From Methylophilales bacterium (GTDB lineage: Bacteria; Pseudomonadota; Gammaproteobacteria; Burkholderiales; Methylophilaceae): a stretch of DNA of 14,403 nt. Of the stretch, positions 1 to 6,439 are shown piece after piece (the stretch's first letter is position 1; every line of letters starts with the position of its first letter). The notes under the pieces are model-generated. The model saw only the letters and a program-made list of their open reading frames with translations. It was not told where the DNA came from and ran no database searches. The stretch is taken from NCBI GenBank assembly GCA_013205275.1, contig JABMNG010000020.1:1-14403 (forward strand), given 5' to 3'. The translations under genes and the position numbers were made by a program.

Positions 1-348
1 GAGCAGATTAAAAGCCCCTTAACCGGACTGGCAATTACTAATTCTAACTTAATAAATAAACTATCCGAATCTACCAATACTTTTAAGGTTCAAGAATTTA
101 ATTCTAGCGCCAAAAATCCATTTAGCAATGCTCAGTATATTTATTATGAACTGCCTTATGACGATAAAAAAAATGACGAATTATTGACAGCTATATCAAG
201 CTCATTCAACAACGGTATTATTAAGCAACTAATTATTAGAATATGTATTGGCCATGTCTGTTTATTGACCGAGGTAACTAGATTAACAAAATTAAAATTC
301 TGGAAGAGAGAGGTTTCTCTTATTAAGTTATTCAATGAATATTATTAA
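1..348 (+). CDS. C-terminal part of a gene cut by the left edge; possibly phosphoglycerate-mutase-like/RpfE-type protein
   Basis: Frame 1 is open from the first base to a TAA at 346-348, giving 115 residues with no start inside the window that needs to be assumed. It has no membrane segment and no motif I can identify with certainty. The end of the protein, with a short beta-like stretch (residues about 78-92) followed by a Lys/Trp-rich tail (KFWKRE, residues 99-104), resembles the C-terminus of the phosphoglycerate-mutase-like/RpfE proteins that I recall next to recJ in betaproteobacteria. That match is from memory and is tentative. It overlaps the recJ start by 14 nt, so the two genes are probably transcribed together and coupled in translation. 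Codon use and AT content look like the neighbours. I am sure it is coding and unsure of its function. Confidence 0.6.
   Translation, partial: EQIKSPLTGLAITNSNLINKLSESTNTFKVQEFNSSAKNPFSNAQYIYYELPYDDKKNDELLTAISSSFNNGIIKQLIIRICIGHVCLLTEVTRLTKLKFWKREVSLIKLFNEYY
304..321 (+). promoter_or_regulatory. small hairpin with SD-like GAGG upstream of recJ start
   Basis: AAGAGA at 304-309 can pair with TCTCTT at 316-321, leaving a six-base loop that contains GAGG (310-313), the only Shine-Dalgarno-like sequence near recJ. A second register (AGAGA 307-311 with TCTCT 316-320) is also possible. The GAGG is about 21 nt from the recJ ATG, too far for a normal ribosome site, so recJ probably depends on ribosomes that finish the upstream gene at 348. 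A regulatory role is only a guess; the stem is short and lies inside coding sequence. Confidence 0.2.
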
Positions 349-2014
349 AAGAAAAATTAAGCAGGAACTAAAGGAATTACTTGTCAGTTTAGGCTTTGAT
401 TCTAAACTCGCCGCGCTATACTCATCACGCGATATTTCATCTGTTGAAGACATTACTTACCAACTAGATAAATTGATACCTCCATCATTGATGTTTTCAA
501 TAAGTACTTCTGCTGCATTTTTAGCTGATCACATTGACAATAATAATAAAATTATTATTATTGGGGATTATGATGCTGATGGTGCAACTGCTACAGCATG
601 TGGCATATTAGGACTGAAAAAGTTTGGTGCTGATGTGAGTTTTATTGTTCCTAATAGGTTTAAATTTGGTTACGGACTAACTCCTGAAATAGTGGAGTTG
701 GCATCAGAACAAAATCCCAATCTTATTATTACTGTAGATAATGGAATTGCTAGTATTGATGGAGTTAATGCTGCAAGAAAAAAAGGAATTGATGTTTTAA
801 TTACTGACCATCATTTACCTTCCGACTCTCTCCCTAATGCTAACTTTATTATTAACCCTAACCAACCAAATTGTAAATTCCCTAGTAAAAATTTATGTGG
901 CGTAGGAGTTATTTTTTATTTATTACTTTCTTTAAGGGCGCATTATCGAGACAAGGGAAAGTATATTGGCTTAGAGGAGCCAGGCTTGTCAGATTTATTA
1001 GAGTTAGTTTGTCTTGGTACAGTTGCCGATCTAGTAAAGCTTGATCTAAACAATCGTATTTTGGTAGATGCAGGATTAAAAAGAATCCGGAGTGGAATAG
1101 GAAATTACGGGATTCGTGCAATTGCAAAATTAAGTAAAAAGAATTTAACTGATATTAAAACCAGTGACTTATCATTCTCCATAGCCCCTAAGCTAAACGC
1201 GGCAGGAAGACTTTCGGATATGAGCCTGGGTATAAAATGTTTAATTAGTCAGGATCCCCAGGAGGCTAACTCCTACGCAATACAACTAATCCAACTTAAT
1301 GATAAAAGAAAAAATATTGAGTCAGAAATGCTTGAAACAGCATTAAATTCAATTAATATTTCAGTTAACATCGGTCATTCTTTAGTTCTGTTTAATGATA
1401 AATGGCATCAAGGGGTTATTGGAATTATTGCTTCAAGAATAAAAGAGAAATATTTTCGTCCAACACTTGTTTTTGCTAGAGACGAAAGTGGATTTTTAAA
1501 GGGATCAGGGAGGTCTATCCCTTCACTTCACCTAAGAGACGCTTTAGATTTAGTTTCAAAAAAATACCCCAAAATTATTATGACGTTTGGCGGTCATGCA
1601 ATGGCTGCCGGATTAACAATAAAAGAAGAAGACTTTACTAAATTTTCTGAGGTATTTGATCAAACTTCACAGGAACTATTGTCAGAAAGCGATTTAAATA
1701 TATCAACAGAAGTTGACCATTCAATCTTAGATCAAGACTTGACCTATAAATCAGTAAATCTAATTAATAAAGAAATTTGGGGTCAGGGCTTTCCTTCACC
1801 CTTATATTCAGATGAATTTGAGGTAATTTCACAGAAAATAATTGCAGAAAAACACAATAAATTATTATTAAGAAAGAATGAAAAAAATTATGATGCAATA
1901 TACTTCAATAGTGATCAAAACCAACCTGATACAATAACAGCTATATATTCGATTGAGGTCAATGACTTCAATGGAGTTAGAGCTATACAGCTAATAATTA
2001 AAAGTGCCTTATGA
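335..2014 (+). CDS. recJ: single-stranded-DNA-specific exonuclease RecJ
   Basis: RecJ is a cytoplasmic 5'-to-3' exonuclease on single-stranded DNA that works in recombinational repair, mismatch repair and base excision repair. The 559 residues are close to the usual length (577 in E. coli, from memory). The DHH phosphoesterase core is intact: DYDADG at 78-83, VDNG at 134-137, DHH at 158-160 and LGTVAD at 227-232, which supply the Mn-binding aspartates and histidines. The DHHA1 domain follows with GVIG at 360-363, SGRS at 391-394 and GGHAMAAG at 419-426, then a C-terminal OB-fold region ending near 555. The ATG at 335 is supported by an N-terminus that aligns with RecJ proteins; it has no well-placed ribosome site and overlaps the preceding gene by 14 nt. 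The TGA overlaps the tpiA start as ATGA. No key residue appears to be missing. Confidence 0.96.
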   Translation: MNIIKRKIKQELKELLVSLGFDSKLAALYSSRDISSVEDITYQLDKLIPPSLMFSISTSAAFLADHIDNNNKIIIIGDYDADGATATACGILGLKKFGADVSFIVPNRFKFGYGLTPEIVELASEQNPNLIITVDNGIASIDGVNAARKKGIDVLITDHHLPSDSLPNANFIINPNQPNCKFPSKNLCGVGVIFYLLLSLRAHYRDKGKYIGLEEPGLSDLLELVCLGTVADLVKLDLNNRILVDAGLKRIRSGIGNYGIRAIAKLSKKNLTDIKTSDLSFSIAPKLNAAGRLSDMSLGIKCLISQDPQEANSYAIQLIQLNDKRKNIESEMLETALNSINISVNIGHSLVLFNDKWHQGVIGIIASRIKEKYFRPTLVFARDESGFLKGSGRSIPSLHLRDALDLVSKKYPKIIMTFGGHAMAAGLTIKEEDFTKFSEVFDQTSQELLSESDLNISTEVDHSILDQDLTYKSVNLINKEIWGQGFPSPLYSDEFEVISQKIIAEKHNKLLLRKNEKNYDAIYFNSDQNQPDTITAIYSIEVNDFNGVRAIQLIIKSAL

Positions 2015-2787
2015 TGAATAAAAATATACCAAAAATAATCATTGGAAATCTCAAGATGAATGGTTCGTTGGCATTTTTTGACTCTTATTTGTCGGCACTA
2101 AAAGATGGGCTGAATAACGAAAATAAAGTTAATGTTGGCTTATGTCTTCCTTACCCATATCTCTCACAGGCACAATCTATTTTGAGTGGCAGTAAAATTG
2201 GCTGGGGATCACAAAATATTGCTAAATTTGAAAATGGCCCTCACACGGGCGAAGTAAGTGCGAAAATGCTTAATGATTTTGGTGTTCAATATGTCATTGT
2301 AGGGCATTCCGAGAGAAGCACGGCATATTGTGAGTCCGATGAAAATATCGCTGAAAAATTTAATAACGTTAAAAAACATAATATGACGCCAGTTTTGTGT
2401 GTGGGTGAAAACTTAATTGAGCGAGAAGCAGGGATTATGGAGCAGGTGGTTGCAGCGCAAATTGAAATAATTATCAAATCCTTTGGGACTAAAATTTTTG
2501 AAAACTCTATCGTAGCGTATGAGCCTATTTGGGCAATTGGTACTGATATGGCTGCATCACCAGAGCAAACAAATCATATGTGTAGCTTCATTAGAAAAAT
2601 AATTAATCAAGACGGTTTAAATGAGATAAATAACCTTAAAATTGTTTATGGTGGAAGCTTAAACTCTAAAAATGCGGTACAATTATTCGGCTTAAATAGC
2701 GTTGATGGCGGACTAATTGGGCGGGCATCGTTAAATATAAATGAATTTATAAAAATATGCGAACTTGCACAGTCATTCGAAACTTAA
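2011..2787 (+). CDS. tpiA: triosephosphate isomerase
   Basis: This cytoplasmic enzyme interconverts dihydroxyacetone phosphate and glyceraldehyde 3-phosphate in glycolysis and gluconeogenesis. The 258 residues form one TIM barrel of normal length. Active-site residues are present: Asn13 and Lys15 in the first strand loop (GNLKMNG, 12-18), His99 in VGHSERS (98-103 region) and the catalytic base Glu171 in AYEPIWAIGT (169-178). YGGS at 213-216 and GGLIG at 233-237 are the other phosphate-binding loops. Three positions look unusual for the family: Leu14 where Trp is common, Asp179-Met180 at the tip of loop 6 where Gly-Lys is common, and Arg238 where Gly is common. The start is ATG 2011, overlapping recJ as ATGA; ATG 2014 is an equally plausible start two codons' choice apart. 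No ribosome site is visible, which suggests coupling to recJ. secG follows after 24 nt. Confidence 0.96.
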   Translation: MMNKNIPKIIIGNLKMNGSLAFFDSYLSALKDGLNNENKVNVGLCLPYPYLSQAQSILSGSKIGWGSQNIAKFENGPHTGEVSAKMLNDFGVQYVIVGHSERSTAYCESDENIAEKFNNVKKHNMTPVLCVGENLIEREAGIMEQVVAAQIEIIIKSFGTKIFENSIVAYEPIWAIGTDMAASPEQTNHMCSFIRKIINQDGLNEINNLKIVYGGSLNSKNAVQLFGLNSVDGGLIGRASLNINEFIKICELAQSFET

Positions 2788-2811
2788 TTTTTTAACTACT
2801 TAAGAGTCAAA

Positions 2812-3147
2812 ATGGAAAATCTAATAATTACTATACATATTTTAGCAAGTCTTGGAGTGATTGGGCTCGTTTTAATACAACACGGCAAGGGAGCTGATGC
2901 TGGTGCAGCGTTCGGCGGGGGAAACTCTGGAAGCGTATTTGGTGTTCAAGGAACTTCTAATTTCTTGAGTCGTGCTACCTCTATTTGTGTAACAACTTTT
3001 TTCTGTACCAGCATTGCGCTGGCTGTAGTAGCTAGTAAAAAACATGGAAATTCCAGTGTAGTAAATATAACCCCAGAAACCTCGGAAACTTTAAGCTTAG
3101 ATAATGTGTCAGATAAGCCAGTGGGTGCAAAAGACATTCCAAACTAG
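2812..3147 (+). CDS. secG: preprotein translocase subunit SecG
   Basis: SecG is the small accessory subunit of the SecYEG channel in the inner membrane and helps SecA-driven export. The 111 residues hold two membrane helices (about 4-23 and 56-74). Between them lies the family signature LIQHGKGADAGAAFGGG (21-37) followed by SGSVFG (39-44), which is diagnostic. The C-terminal tail from about 78 is polar and variable, as usual. The ATG at 2812 has a weak purine stretch (AAGAG, 2802-2806) at acceptable spacing, and the gene sits 24 nt after tpiA. The tRNA-Leu(GAG) begins 20 nt after its stop; secG next to this tRNA is also the arrangement in E. coli (secG-leuU, from memory), while nuo after it is a betaproteobacterial arrangement. 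Confidence 0.95.
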   Translation: MENLIITIHILASLGVIGLVLIQHGKGADAGAAFGGGNSGSVFGVQGTSNFLSRATSICVTTFFCTSIALAVVASKKHGNSSVVNITPETSETLSLDNVSDKPVGAKDIPN

Positions 3148-3167
3148 TATGGCCTCTTTTTAAATTT

Positions 3168-3252
3168 GCCGTCGTGGTGGAATTGGTAGACACGCTATCT
3201 TGAGGGGGTAGTGACGAAAGTCGTGAGAGTTCGAGTCTCTCCGTCGGCACCA
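3168..3252 (+). tRNA. tRNA-Leu, anticodon GAG
   Basis: A class II (long variable arm) tRNA of 85 nt with encoded CCA (3250-3252). Arms read from the sequence: acceptor GCCGTCG 3168-3174 with CGTCGGC 3242-3248 and discriminator A 3249; D stem GTG 3177-3179 with CAC 3191-3193; anticodon stem CTATC 3195-3199 with GGTAG 3207-3211 (one T-G pair); anticodon GAG 3202-3204, which reads CUC and CUU leucine codons; variable arm GAC/GTC (3213-3215, 3220-3222) closed by a GAAA tetraloop; T stem GAGAG 3225-3229 with CTCTC 3237-3241 around TTCGAGT. One oddity: position 5 (T3172) faces T3244, a U-U mismatch in the acceptor stem. It lies between secG and nuoA with no terminator on either side, so processing from a longer transcript is likely. 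Confidence 0.97.
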
Positions 3253-3276
3253 ATATAGAAATTTTATTTTCAATAC

Positions 3277-3281
3277 AAGGA
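3277..3281 (+). promoter_or_regulatory. ribosome binding site of nuoA (decides GTG start)
   Basis: AAGGA lies six bases before GTG 3288, which supports that GTG as the start of the first nuo gene. If the tRNA 3' end is cut at 3252, the remaining nuo mRNA would have a leader of 35 nt carrying this site. Confidence 0.75.
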
Positions 3282-3287
3282 CAATCA

Positions 3288-3644
3288 GTGCTGGAAGCTT
3301 ATTTTCCAATTTTAATTTTTATCGTAGTTGGGCTAGGGGTTGGTTTTGGCCCCCTTTTACTTGGCTCTATTCTCAGTCCAAACAGACCTGATCCCGCAAA
3401 AAACTCTCCTTATGAATGCGGCTTTGAAGCATTTGAAGATGCTAGAATGAAATTCGATGTCCGCTATTACCTTGTTGCAATCCTTTTTATTTTATTTGAT
3501 CTTGAGATAACCTTTTTATTTCCATGGGCTGTTGTAATGAATAAAATTGGACTTTTTGGGTTTCTTTCAATGATGGTATTTTTGTCGATCCTTGTTGTTG
3601 GTTTTATTTATGAATGGAAAAAAGGAGCGCTGGATTGGGAGTAA
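3288..3644 (+). CDS. nuoA: NADH-quinone oxidoreductase subunit A
   Basis: NuoA (ND3) is a small membrane subunit at the joint between the two arms of complex I, near the quinone entrance. The 118 residues match the usual length and show three membrane helices (about 5-29, 60-82 and 88-108). The loop signature PYECGFE (41-47) with Cys44, the FDVRYYLVAILFILFDLEI block (57-75) and the acidic residues Asp71 and Glu73 are family hallmarks. Translation begins at GTG 3288, six bases after AAGGA; no ATG is available before the first helix. It is the first gene of the nuo operon, 35 nt after the tRNA, and three bases separate it from nuoB. Confidence 0.96.
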   Translation: MLEAYFPILIFIVVGLGVGFGPLLLGSILSPNRPDPAKNSPYECGFEAFEDARMKFDVRYYLVAILFILFDLEITFLFPWAVVMNKIGLFGFLSMMVFLSILVVGFIYEWKKGALDWE

Positions 3645-3647
3645 TTT

Positions 3648-4124
3648 ATGAGCATTGAAGGTTTATTAGAAAAAGGCTATGTTACAACAAATTTAGACGC
3701 GCTCATTAACTATACCCGGACTGGCTCTCTCTGGCCTATGACTTTTGGTTTGGCATGCTGCGCCGTTGAAATGATGCATGCCGGTGCGTCTAGGTACGAC
3801 TTAGATAGATTTGGAATTGTTTTTCGTCCCAGCCCAAGGCAATCGGATGTAATGATTATTGCAGGTACATTGGTAAATAAGATGGCTCCCGCATTAAGAA
3901 AAGTTTACGATCAAATGGCTGAGCCAAGATGGGTTATATCTATGGGTTCTTGTGCCAATGGTGGTGGTTATTACCATTATTCTTATGCTGTTGTTAGGGG
4001 TTGTGATCGTATTGTTCCGGTTGATGTCTATGTTCCTGGATGCCCACCAACAGCAGAGGCTTTAATGTATGGAATTATTCAGCTACAAAAGAAAATTAAA
4101 AAAACTAATACCATAGCAAGATGA
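3648..4124 (+). CDS. nuoB: NADH-quinone oxidoreductase subunit B (cluster N2)
   Basis: NuoB (PSST) carries the terminal 4Fe-4S cluster N2, which passes electrons to quinone at the interface with NuoD. It is peripheral, on the cytoplasmic face. The 158 residues include the four cluster ligands in their usual places: the adjacent pair Cys37-Cys38 in GLACCAVEMM, Cys102 in GSCANGGG and Cys132 in VPGCPPTAEAL. The RYDLDRFG block (49-56) that lines the quinone cavity is present. ATG 3648 follows GGGAG (3637-3641) at six bases, a good ribosome site inside the end of nuoA. The stop overlaps nuoC as ATGA. Confidence 0.97.
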   Translation: MSIEGLLEKGYVTTNLDALINYTRTGSLWPMTFGLACCAVEMMHAGASRYDLDRFGIVFRPSPRQSDVMIIAGTLVNKMAPALRKVYDQMAEPRWVISMGSCANGGGYYHYSYAVVRGCDRIVPVDVYVPGCPPTAEALMYGIIQLQKKIKKTNTIAR

Positions 4125-4717
4125 GTAATCCCATTCAAATTTTGTCTCAGGACCTAAAGAAATACTTTGGAAAAAAACTAATCAAGTCATCGGTCCAGTT
4201 TCATGAGCTAACCATTACAGTTGCCGCAAGTAGTATTTTAGACGTTTTAAAAAATTTACGAGATAGAAAAGAGTTCGATTTTAAGCAGTTAATAGACCTG
4301 TGTGGTGTTGATTATTTGGAATATCCAAAAGGATCAACAAATAATAAAAGATTTGCAGTTGTCTATCACCTGCTGTCATTAAAAAAAAATCAAAGAATTA
4401 GAGTTCGGGCATTCCTTGAGGACGATAATTTCCCCATTATTGACACAATAACAAACCTTTGGCCGGCCTCTGACTGGTATGAAAGGGAAGCGTTTGATTT
4501 GTTTGGAATAATGTTTTTAGATCACCCTGATCTCAGAAGAATTCTGACTGATTATGGATTTGTGGGACATCCTTTTAGAAAAGACTTTCCCATGATTGGC
4601 AAGGTAGAAATGAGGTATGACCCAACACAAAAACGAGTTGTTTATGAGCCTGTGTCCATAGAAGAAAGAAATAATGTTCCTCGTGTTATTAATGGGGAGG
4701 GATCACGTAATGGCTGA
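4121..4717 (+). CDS. nuoC: NADH-quinone oxidoreductase subunit C (30 kDa)
   Basis: NuoC is a cofactor-free subunit of the connecting arm that packs against NuoD. The 198 residues match the stand-alone form found in betaproteobacteria and mitochondria, unlike the fused NuoCD of E. coli. The 30-kDa signature runs from about 121 to 155: ERE at 121-123, FDLFGI at 125-130, HPDLRRILTD at 135-144 and GHPFRKDFP at 149-157. The ATG at 4121 overlaps the nuoB stop as ATGA and has no clear ribosome site, so it is probably coupled. It overlaps nuoD by 8 nt. A run of nine A (4381-4389) lies in codons for Leu-Lys-Lys-Asn near residue 88. Confidence 0.96.
   Translation: MSNPIQILSQDLKKYFGKKLIKSSVQFHELTITVAASSILDVLKNLRDRKEFDFKQLIDLCGVDYLEYPKGSTNNKRFAVVYHLLSLKKNQRIRVRAFLEDDNFPIIDTITNLWPASDWYEREAFDLFGIMFLDHPDLRRILTDYGFVGHPFRKDFPMIGKVEMRYDPTQKRVVYEPVSIEERNNVPRVINGEGSRNG
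4694..4700 (+). promoter_or_regulatory. ribosome binding site of nuoD (decides ATG 4710)
   Basis: GGGGAGG ends nine bases before ATG 4710. This strong site lies inside nuoC and favours 4710 over the in-frame ATG at 4674, which would add 12 residues not seen at the start of NuoD proteins. Confidence 0.8.
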
Positions 4718-5963
4718 GATAAAAAATTACACAATGAATTTTGGGCCTCAGCATCCGGCCGCTCATGGTGTCCTCAGGTTGGTTTTAGAGATGGATGGTG
4801 AGGTAATTCAAAGAGTTGATCCTCATATTGGATTACTTCATCGAGCTACAGAAAAATTAGCTGAAAATCGAACATACCTACAATCAGTTCCTTATATGGA
4901 TAGATTAGATTACGTTTCCATGATGATGAATGAACATGCCTTTGTAATGACCATAGAAAAAATGCTAGATATTAATGTACCTATTCGCGCTCAATATATT
5001 CGAGTTATGTTCGATGAAATTACTAGGGTCTTAAATCATCTATTGTGGCTAGGGGCTCATGCATTGGACGTTGGTGCTATGACTGTATTCCTGTATGCCT
5101 TTCGCGAAAGAGAAGATTTATTTGATTGCTATGAAGCAGTTTCTGGAGCGCGAATGCATGCGGCTTATTACAGGCCTGGTGGGGTTTATCGTGACCTTCC
5201 TGAAACGATGCCAAAATTTGAAACAACCCACAAAAAAAACATTAAACAGGTCAATAAGCTTAATAATAATCGACAAGGTTCTTTGTTAGACTTTATTTCT
5301 GATTTTACGACTAGGTTCCCAGGCTACATTGACGAATACGAAACACTTCTCACCGACAATAGGATTTGGAAACAAAGAACTGTAGGGATTGGCGTTGTAA
5401 GTCCTGAAAGAGCAATTGCACTAGGTATGACAGGACCCATGCTTAGAGGCTCAGGAATCGAATGGGATCTAAGAAGAAAGCAGCCTTACGAGGTATATGA
5501 GCAAATGAAGTTTGATATACCAATTGGCAAGGAGGGTGATTGTTACGATCGATATTTGGTTCGTATCGAAGAAATGCGAGAGTCAAATAAGATCATCAAA
5601 CAATGTATTGATTGGCTAAGAATAAATCCAGGACCTGTTATATCTATAAATAACAAAATTGCACCTCCGTCCAGAGAAGAAATGAAAGGCGATATGGAGG
5701 CTATGATTCACCATTTTAAATTATTTACAGAGGGGTTTCATCTCCCTGAGGGGGAGGCTTACGCAGCGGTCGAGCATCCAAAAGGTGAGTTTGGAACCTA
5801 TATTATTTCTGATGGAGCGAATAAACCATATCGCCTTAAGATTCGTGCTCCTGGATTTCCACATTTGGCAGCTTTAAATGAGATGACCCAGGGCCATATG
5901 TTGTCTGATTTAGTTGCAATTATTGGAACCCAAGATATTGTTTTTGGGGAAATTGATAGATAA
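4710..5963 (+). CDS. nuoD: NADH-quinone oxidoreductase subunit D (49 kDa)
   Basis: NuoD forms most of the quinone-reduction pocket together with NuoB; it descends from the large subunit of NiFe hydrogenase but binds no metal. With the start at 4710 it has 417 residues, the usual size for the unfused protein. Visible signatures are GPQHPAAHG (12-20) near the quinone head-group site, HIGLLHRATEKL (about 36-47), the NHLLWLGAH block, YYRPGGVYRDLP and the C-terminal DIVFGEIDR. NRQGSLLDFI in the central region is typical of betaproteobacterial NuoD. The ATG at 4710 follows GGGGAGG and overlaps nuoC by 8 nt; nuoE begins two bases after its stop. A run of eight A occurs at 5232-5239. Nothing is missing. 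Confidence 0.96.
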   Translation: MAEIKNYTMNFGPQHPAAHGVLRLVLEMDGEVIQRVDPHIGLLHRATEKLAENRTYLQSVPYMDRLDYVSMMMNEHAFVMTIEKMLDINVPIRAQYIRVMFDEITRVLNHLLWLGAHALDVGAMTVFLYAFREREDLFDCYEAVSGARMHAAYYRPGGVYRDLPETMPKFETTHKKNIKQVNKLNNNRQGSLLDFISDFTTRFPGYIDEYETLLTDNRIWKQRTVGIGVVSPERAIALGMTGPMLRGSGIEWDLRRKQPYEVYEQMKFDIPIGKEGDCYDRYLVRIEEMRESNKIIKQCIDWLRINPGPVISINNKIAPPSREEMKGDMEAMIHHFKLFTEGFHLPEGEAYAAVEHPKGEFGTYIISDGANKPYRLKIRAPGFPHLAALNEMTQGHMLSDLVAIIGTQDIVFGEIDR

Positions 5964-5965
5964 AA

Positions 5966-6439
5966 ATGCTTTCAATACAATCAAAAAATAAAATAGATCA
6001 AGAGCTTAAAAAGTACCCTGACAATCAAAAGAAGTCAGCAGTAATTGCTGCGCTACAGATTATACAAAAAGAAAAAGGATGGCTGAGCAATAAAGACATT
6101 TCATTAGTATCTCAATATCTTGAAATACCTGAAATTGCTGCTATGGAAGTAGCTACATTTTATAATATGTTTGATTTAAAAAATGTTGGAAAATATAAGA
6201 TATCTGTATGCACCAATATTTCATGCATGCTAAGAGATGCAGAAAAATTAGTTAACCATATGAAGAAAAAGTTTGACATCGACTTTAATGAGCTATCAAA
6301 AGATGGGAAGTTTTATTTAAAGGAAAGTGAGTGTATGGGGGCTTGTGGAGGGGCGCCTTTAATTACCATTAATAATCATGATATGTATGAAAACCTTACT
6401 ATTGATAAATTTGATGAAATTATTGAAGGTTTGAAGTGA
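5966..6439 (+). CDS. nuoE: NADH-quinone oxidoreductase subunit E (cluster N1a)
   Basis: NuoE (24 kDa) is a thioredoxin-fold ferredoxin that sits on NuoF in the NADH-oxidising tip of complex I. The 157 residues match the family. The 2Fe-2S cluster N1a ligands are Cys82 and Cys87 (VCTNISC) and Cys123 and Cys127 (ECMGACGGAP), with the expected CX4C and CX3C spacing. The N-terminal helical part (1-75) contains VATFYNMF (62-69), also typical. The ATG at 5966 is two bases after nuoD; its ribosome site is weak. Its TGA overlaps the GTG start of nuoF as GTGA. Confidence 0.96.
   Translation: MLSIQSKNKIDQELKKYPDNQKKSAVIAALQIIQKEKGWLSNKDISLVSQYLEIPEIAAMEVATFYNMFDLKNVGKYKISVCTNISCMLRDAEKLVNHMKKKFDIDFNELSKDGKFYLKESECMGACGGAPLITINNHDMYENLTIDKFDEIIEGLK
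6425..6429 (+). promoter_or_regulatory. ribosome binding site of nuoF (decides GTG start)
   Basis: GAAGG ends six bases before GTG 6436. No ATG occurs in frame before the conserved NuoF core, so this site supports the GTG start. Confidence 0.65.

Noticed and set aside
184..221. TTGACA at 184-189 followed by TATTAT at 216-221 as a recJ promoter
   Set aside because: The spacer is 26 bases, far from the usual 16-18, and no other -10 fits at the correct distance.
539..562. Perfect 11-bp inverted repeat of A/T bases with a 2-base loop (AATAATAATAA with TTATTATTATT)
   Set aside because: It lies inside recJ and encodes a run of Asn, Lys and Ile just before the DYDADG motif. It contains no G or C, so any stem would be weak; low-complexity AT codon choice explains it.
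4674..4709. Upstream in-frame ATG for nuoD at 4674
   Set aside because: It would add 12 residues unlike NuoD proteins and lies further inside nuoC, whereas ATG 4710 has a strong GGGGAGG site at correct distance.
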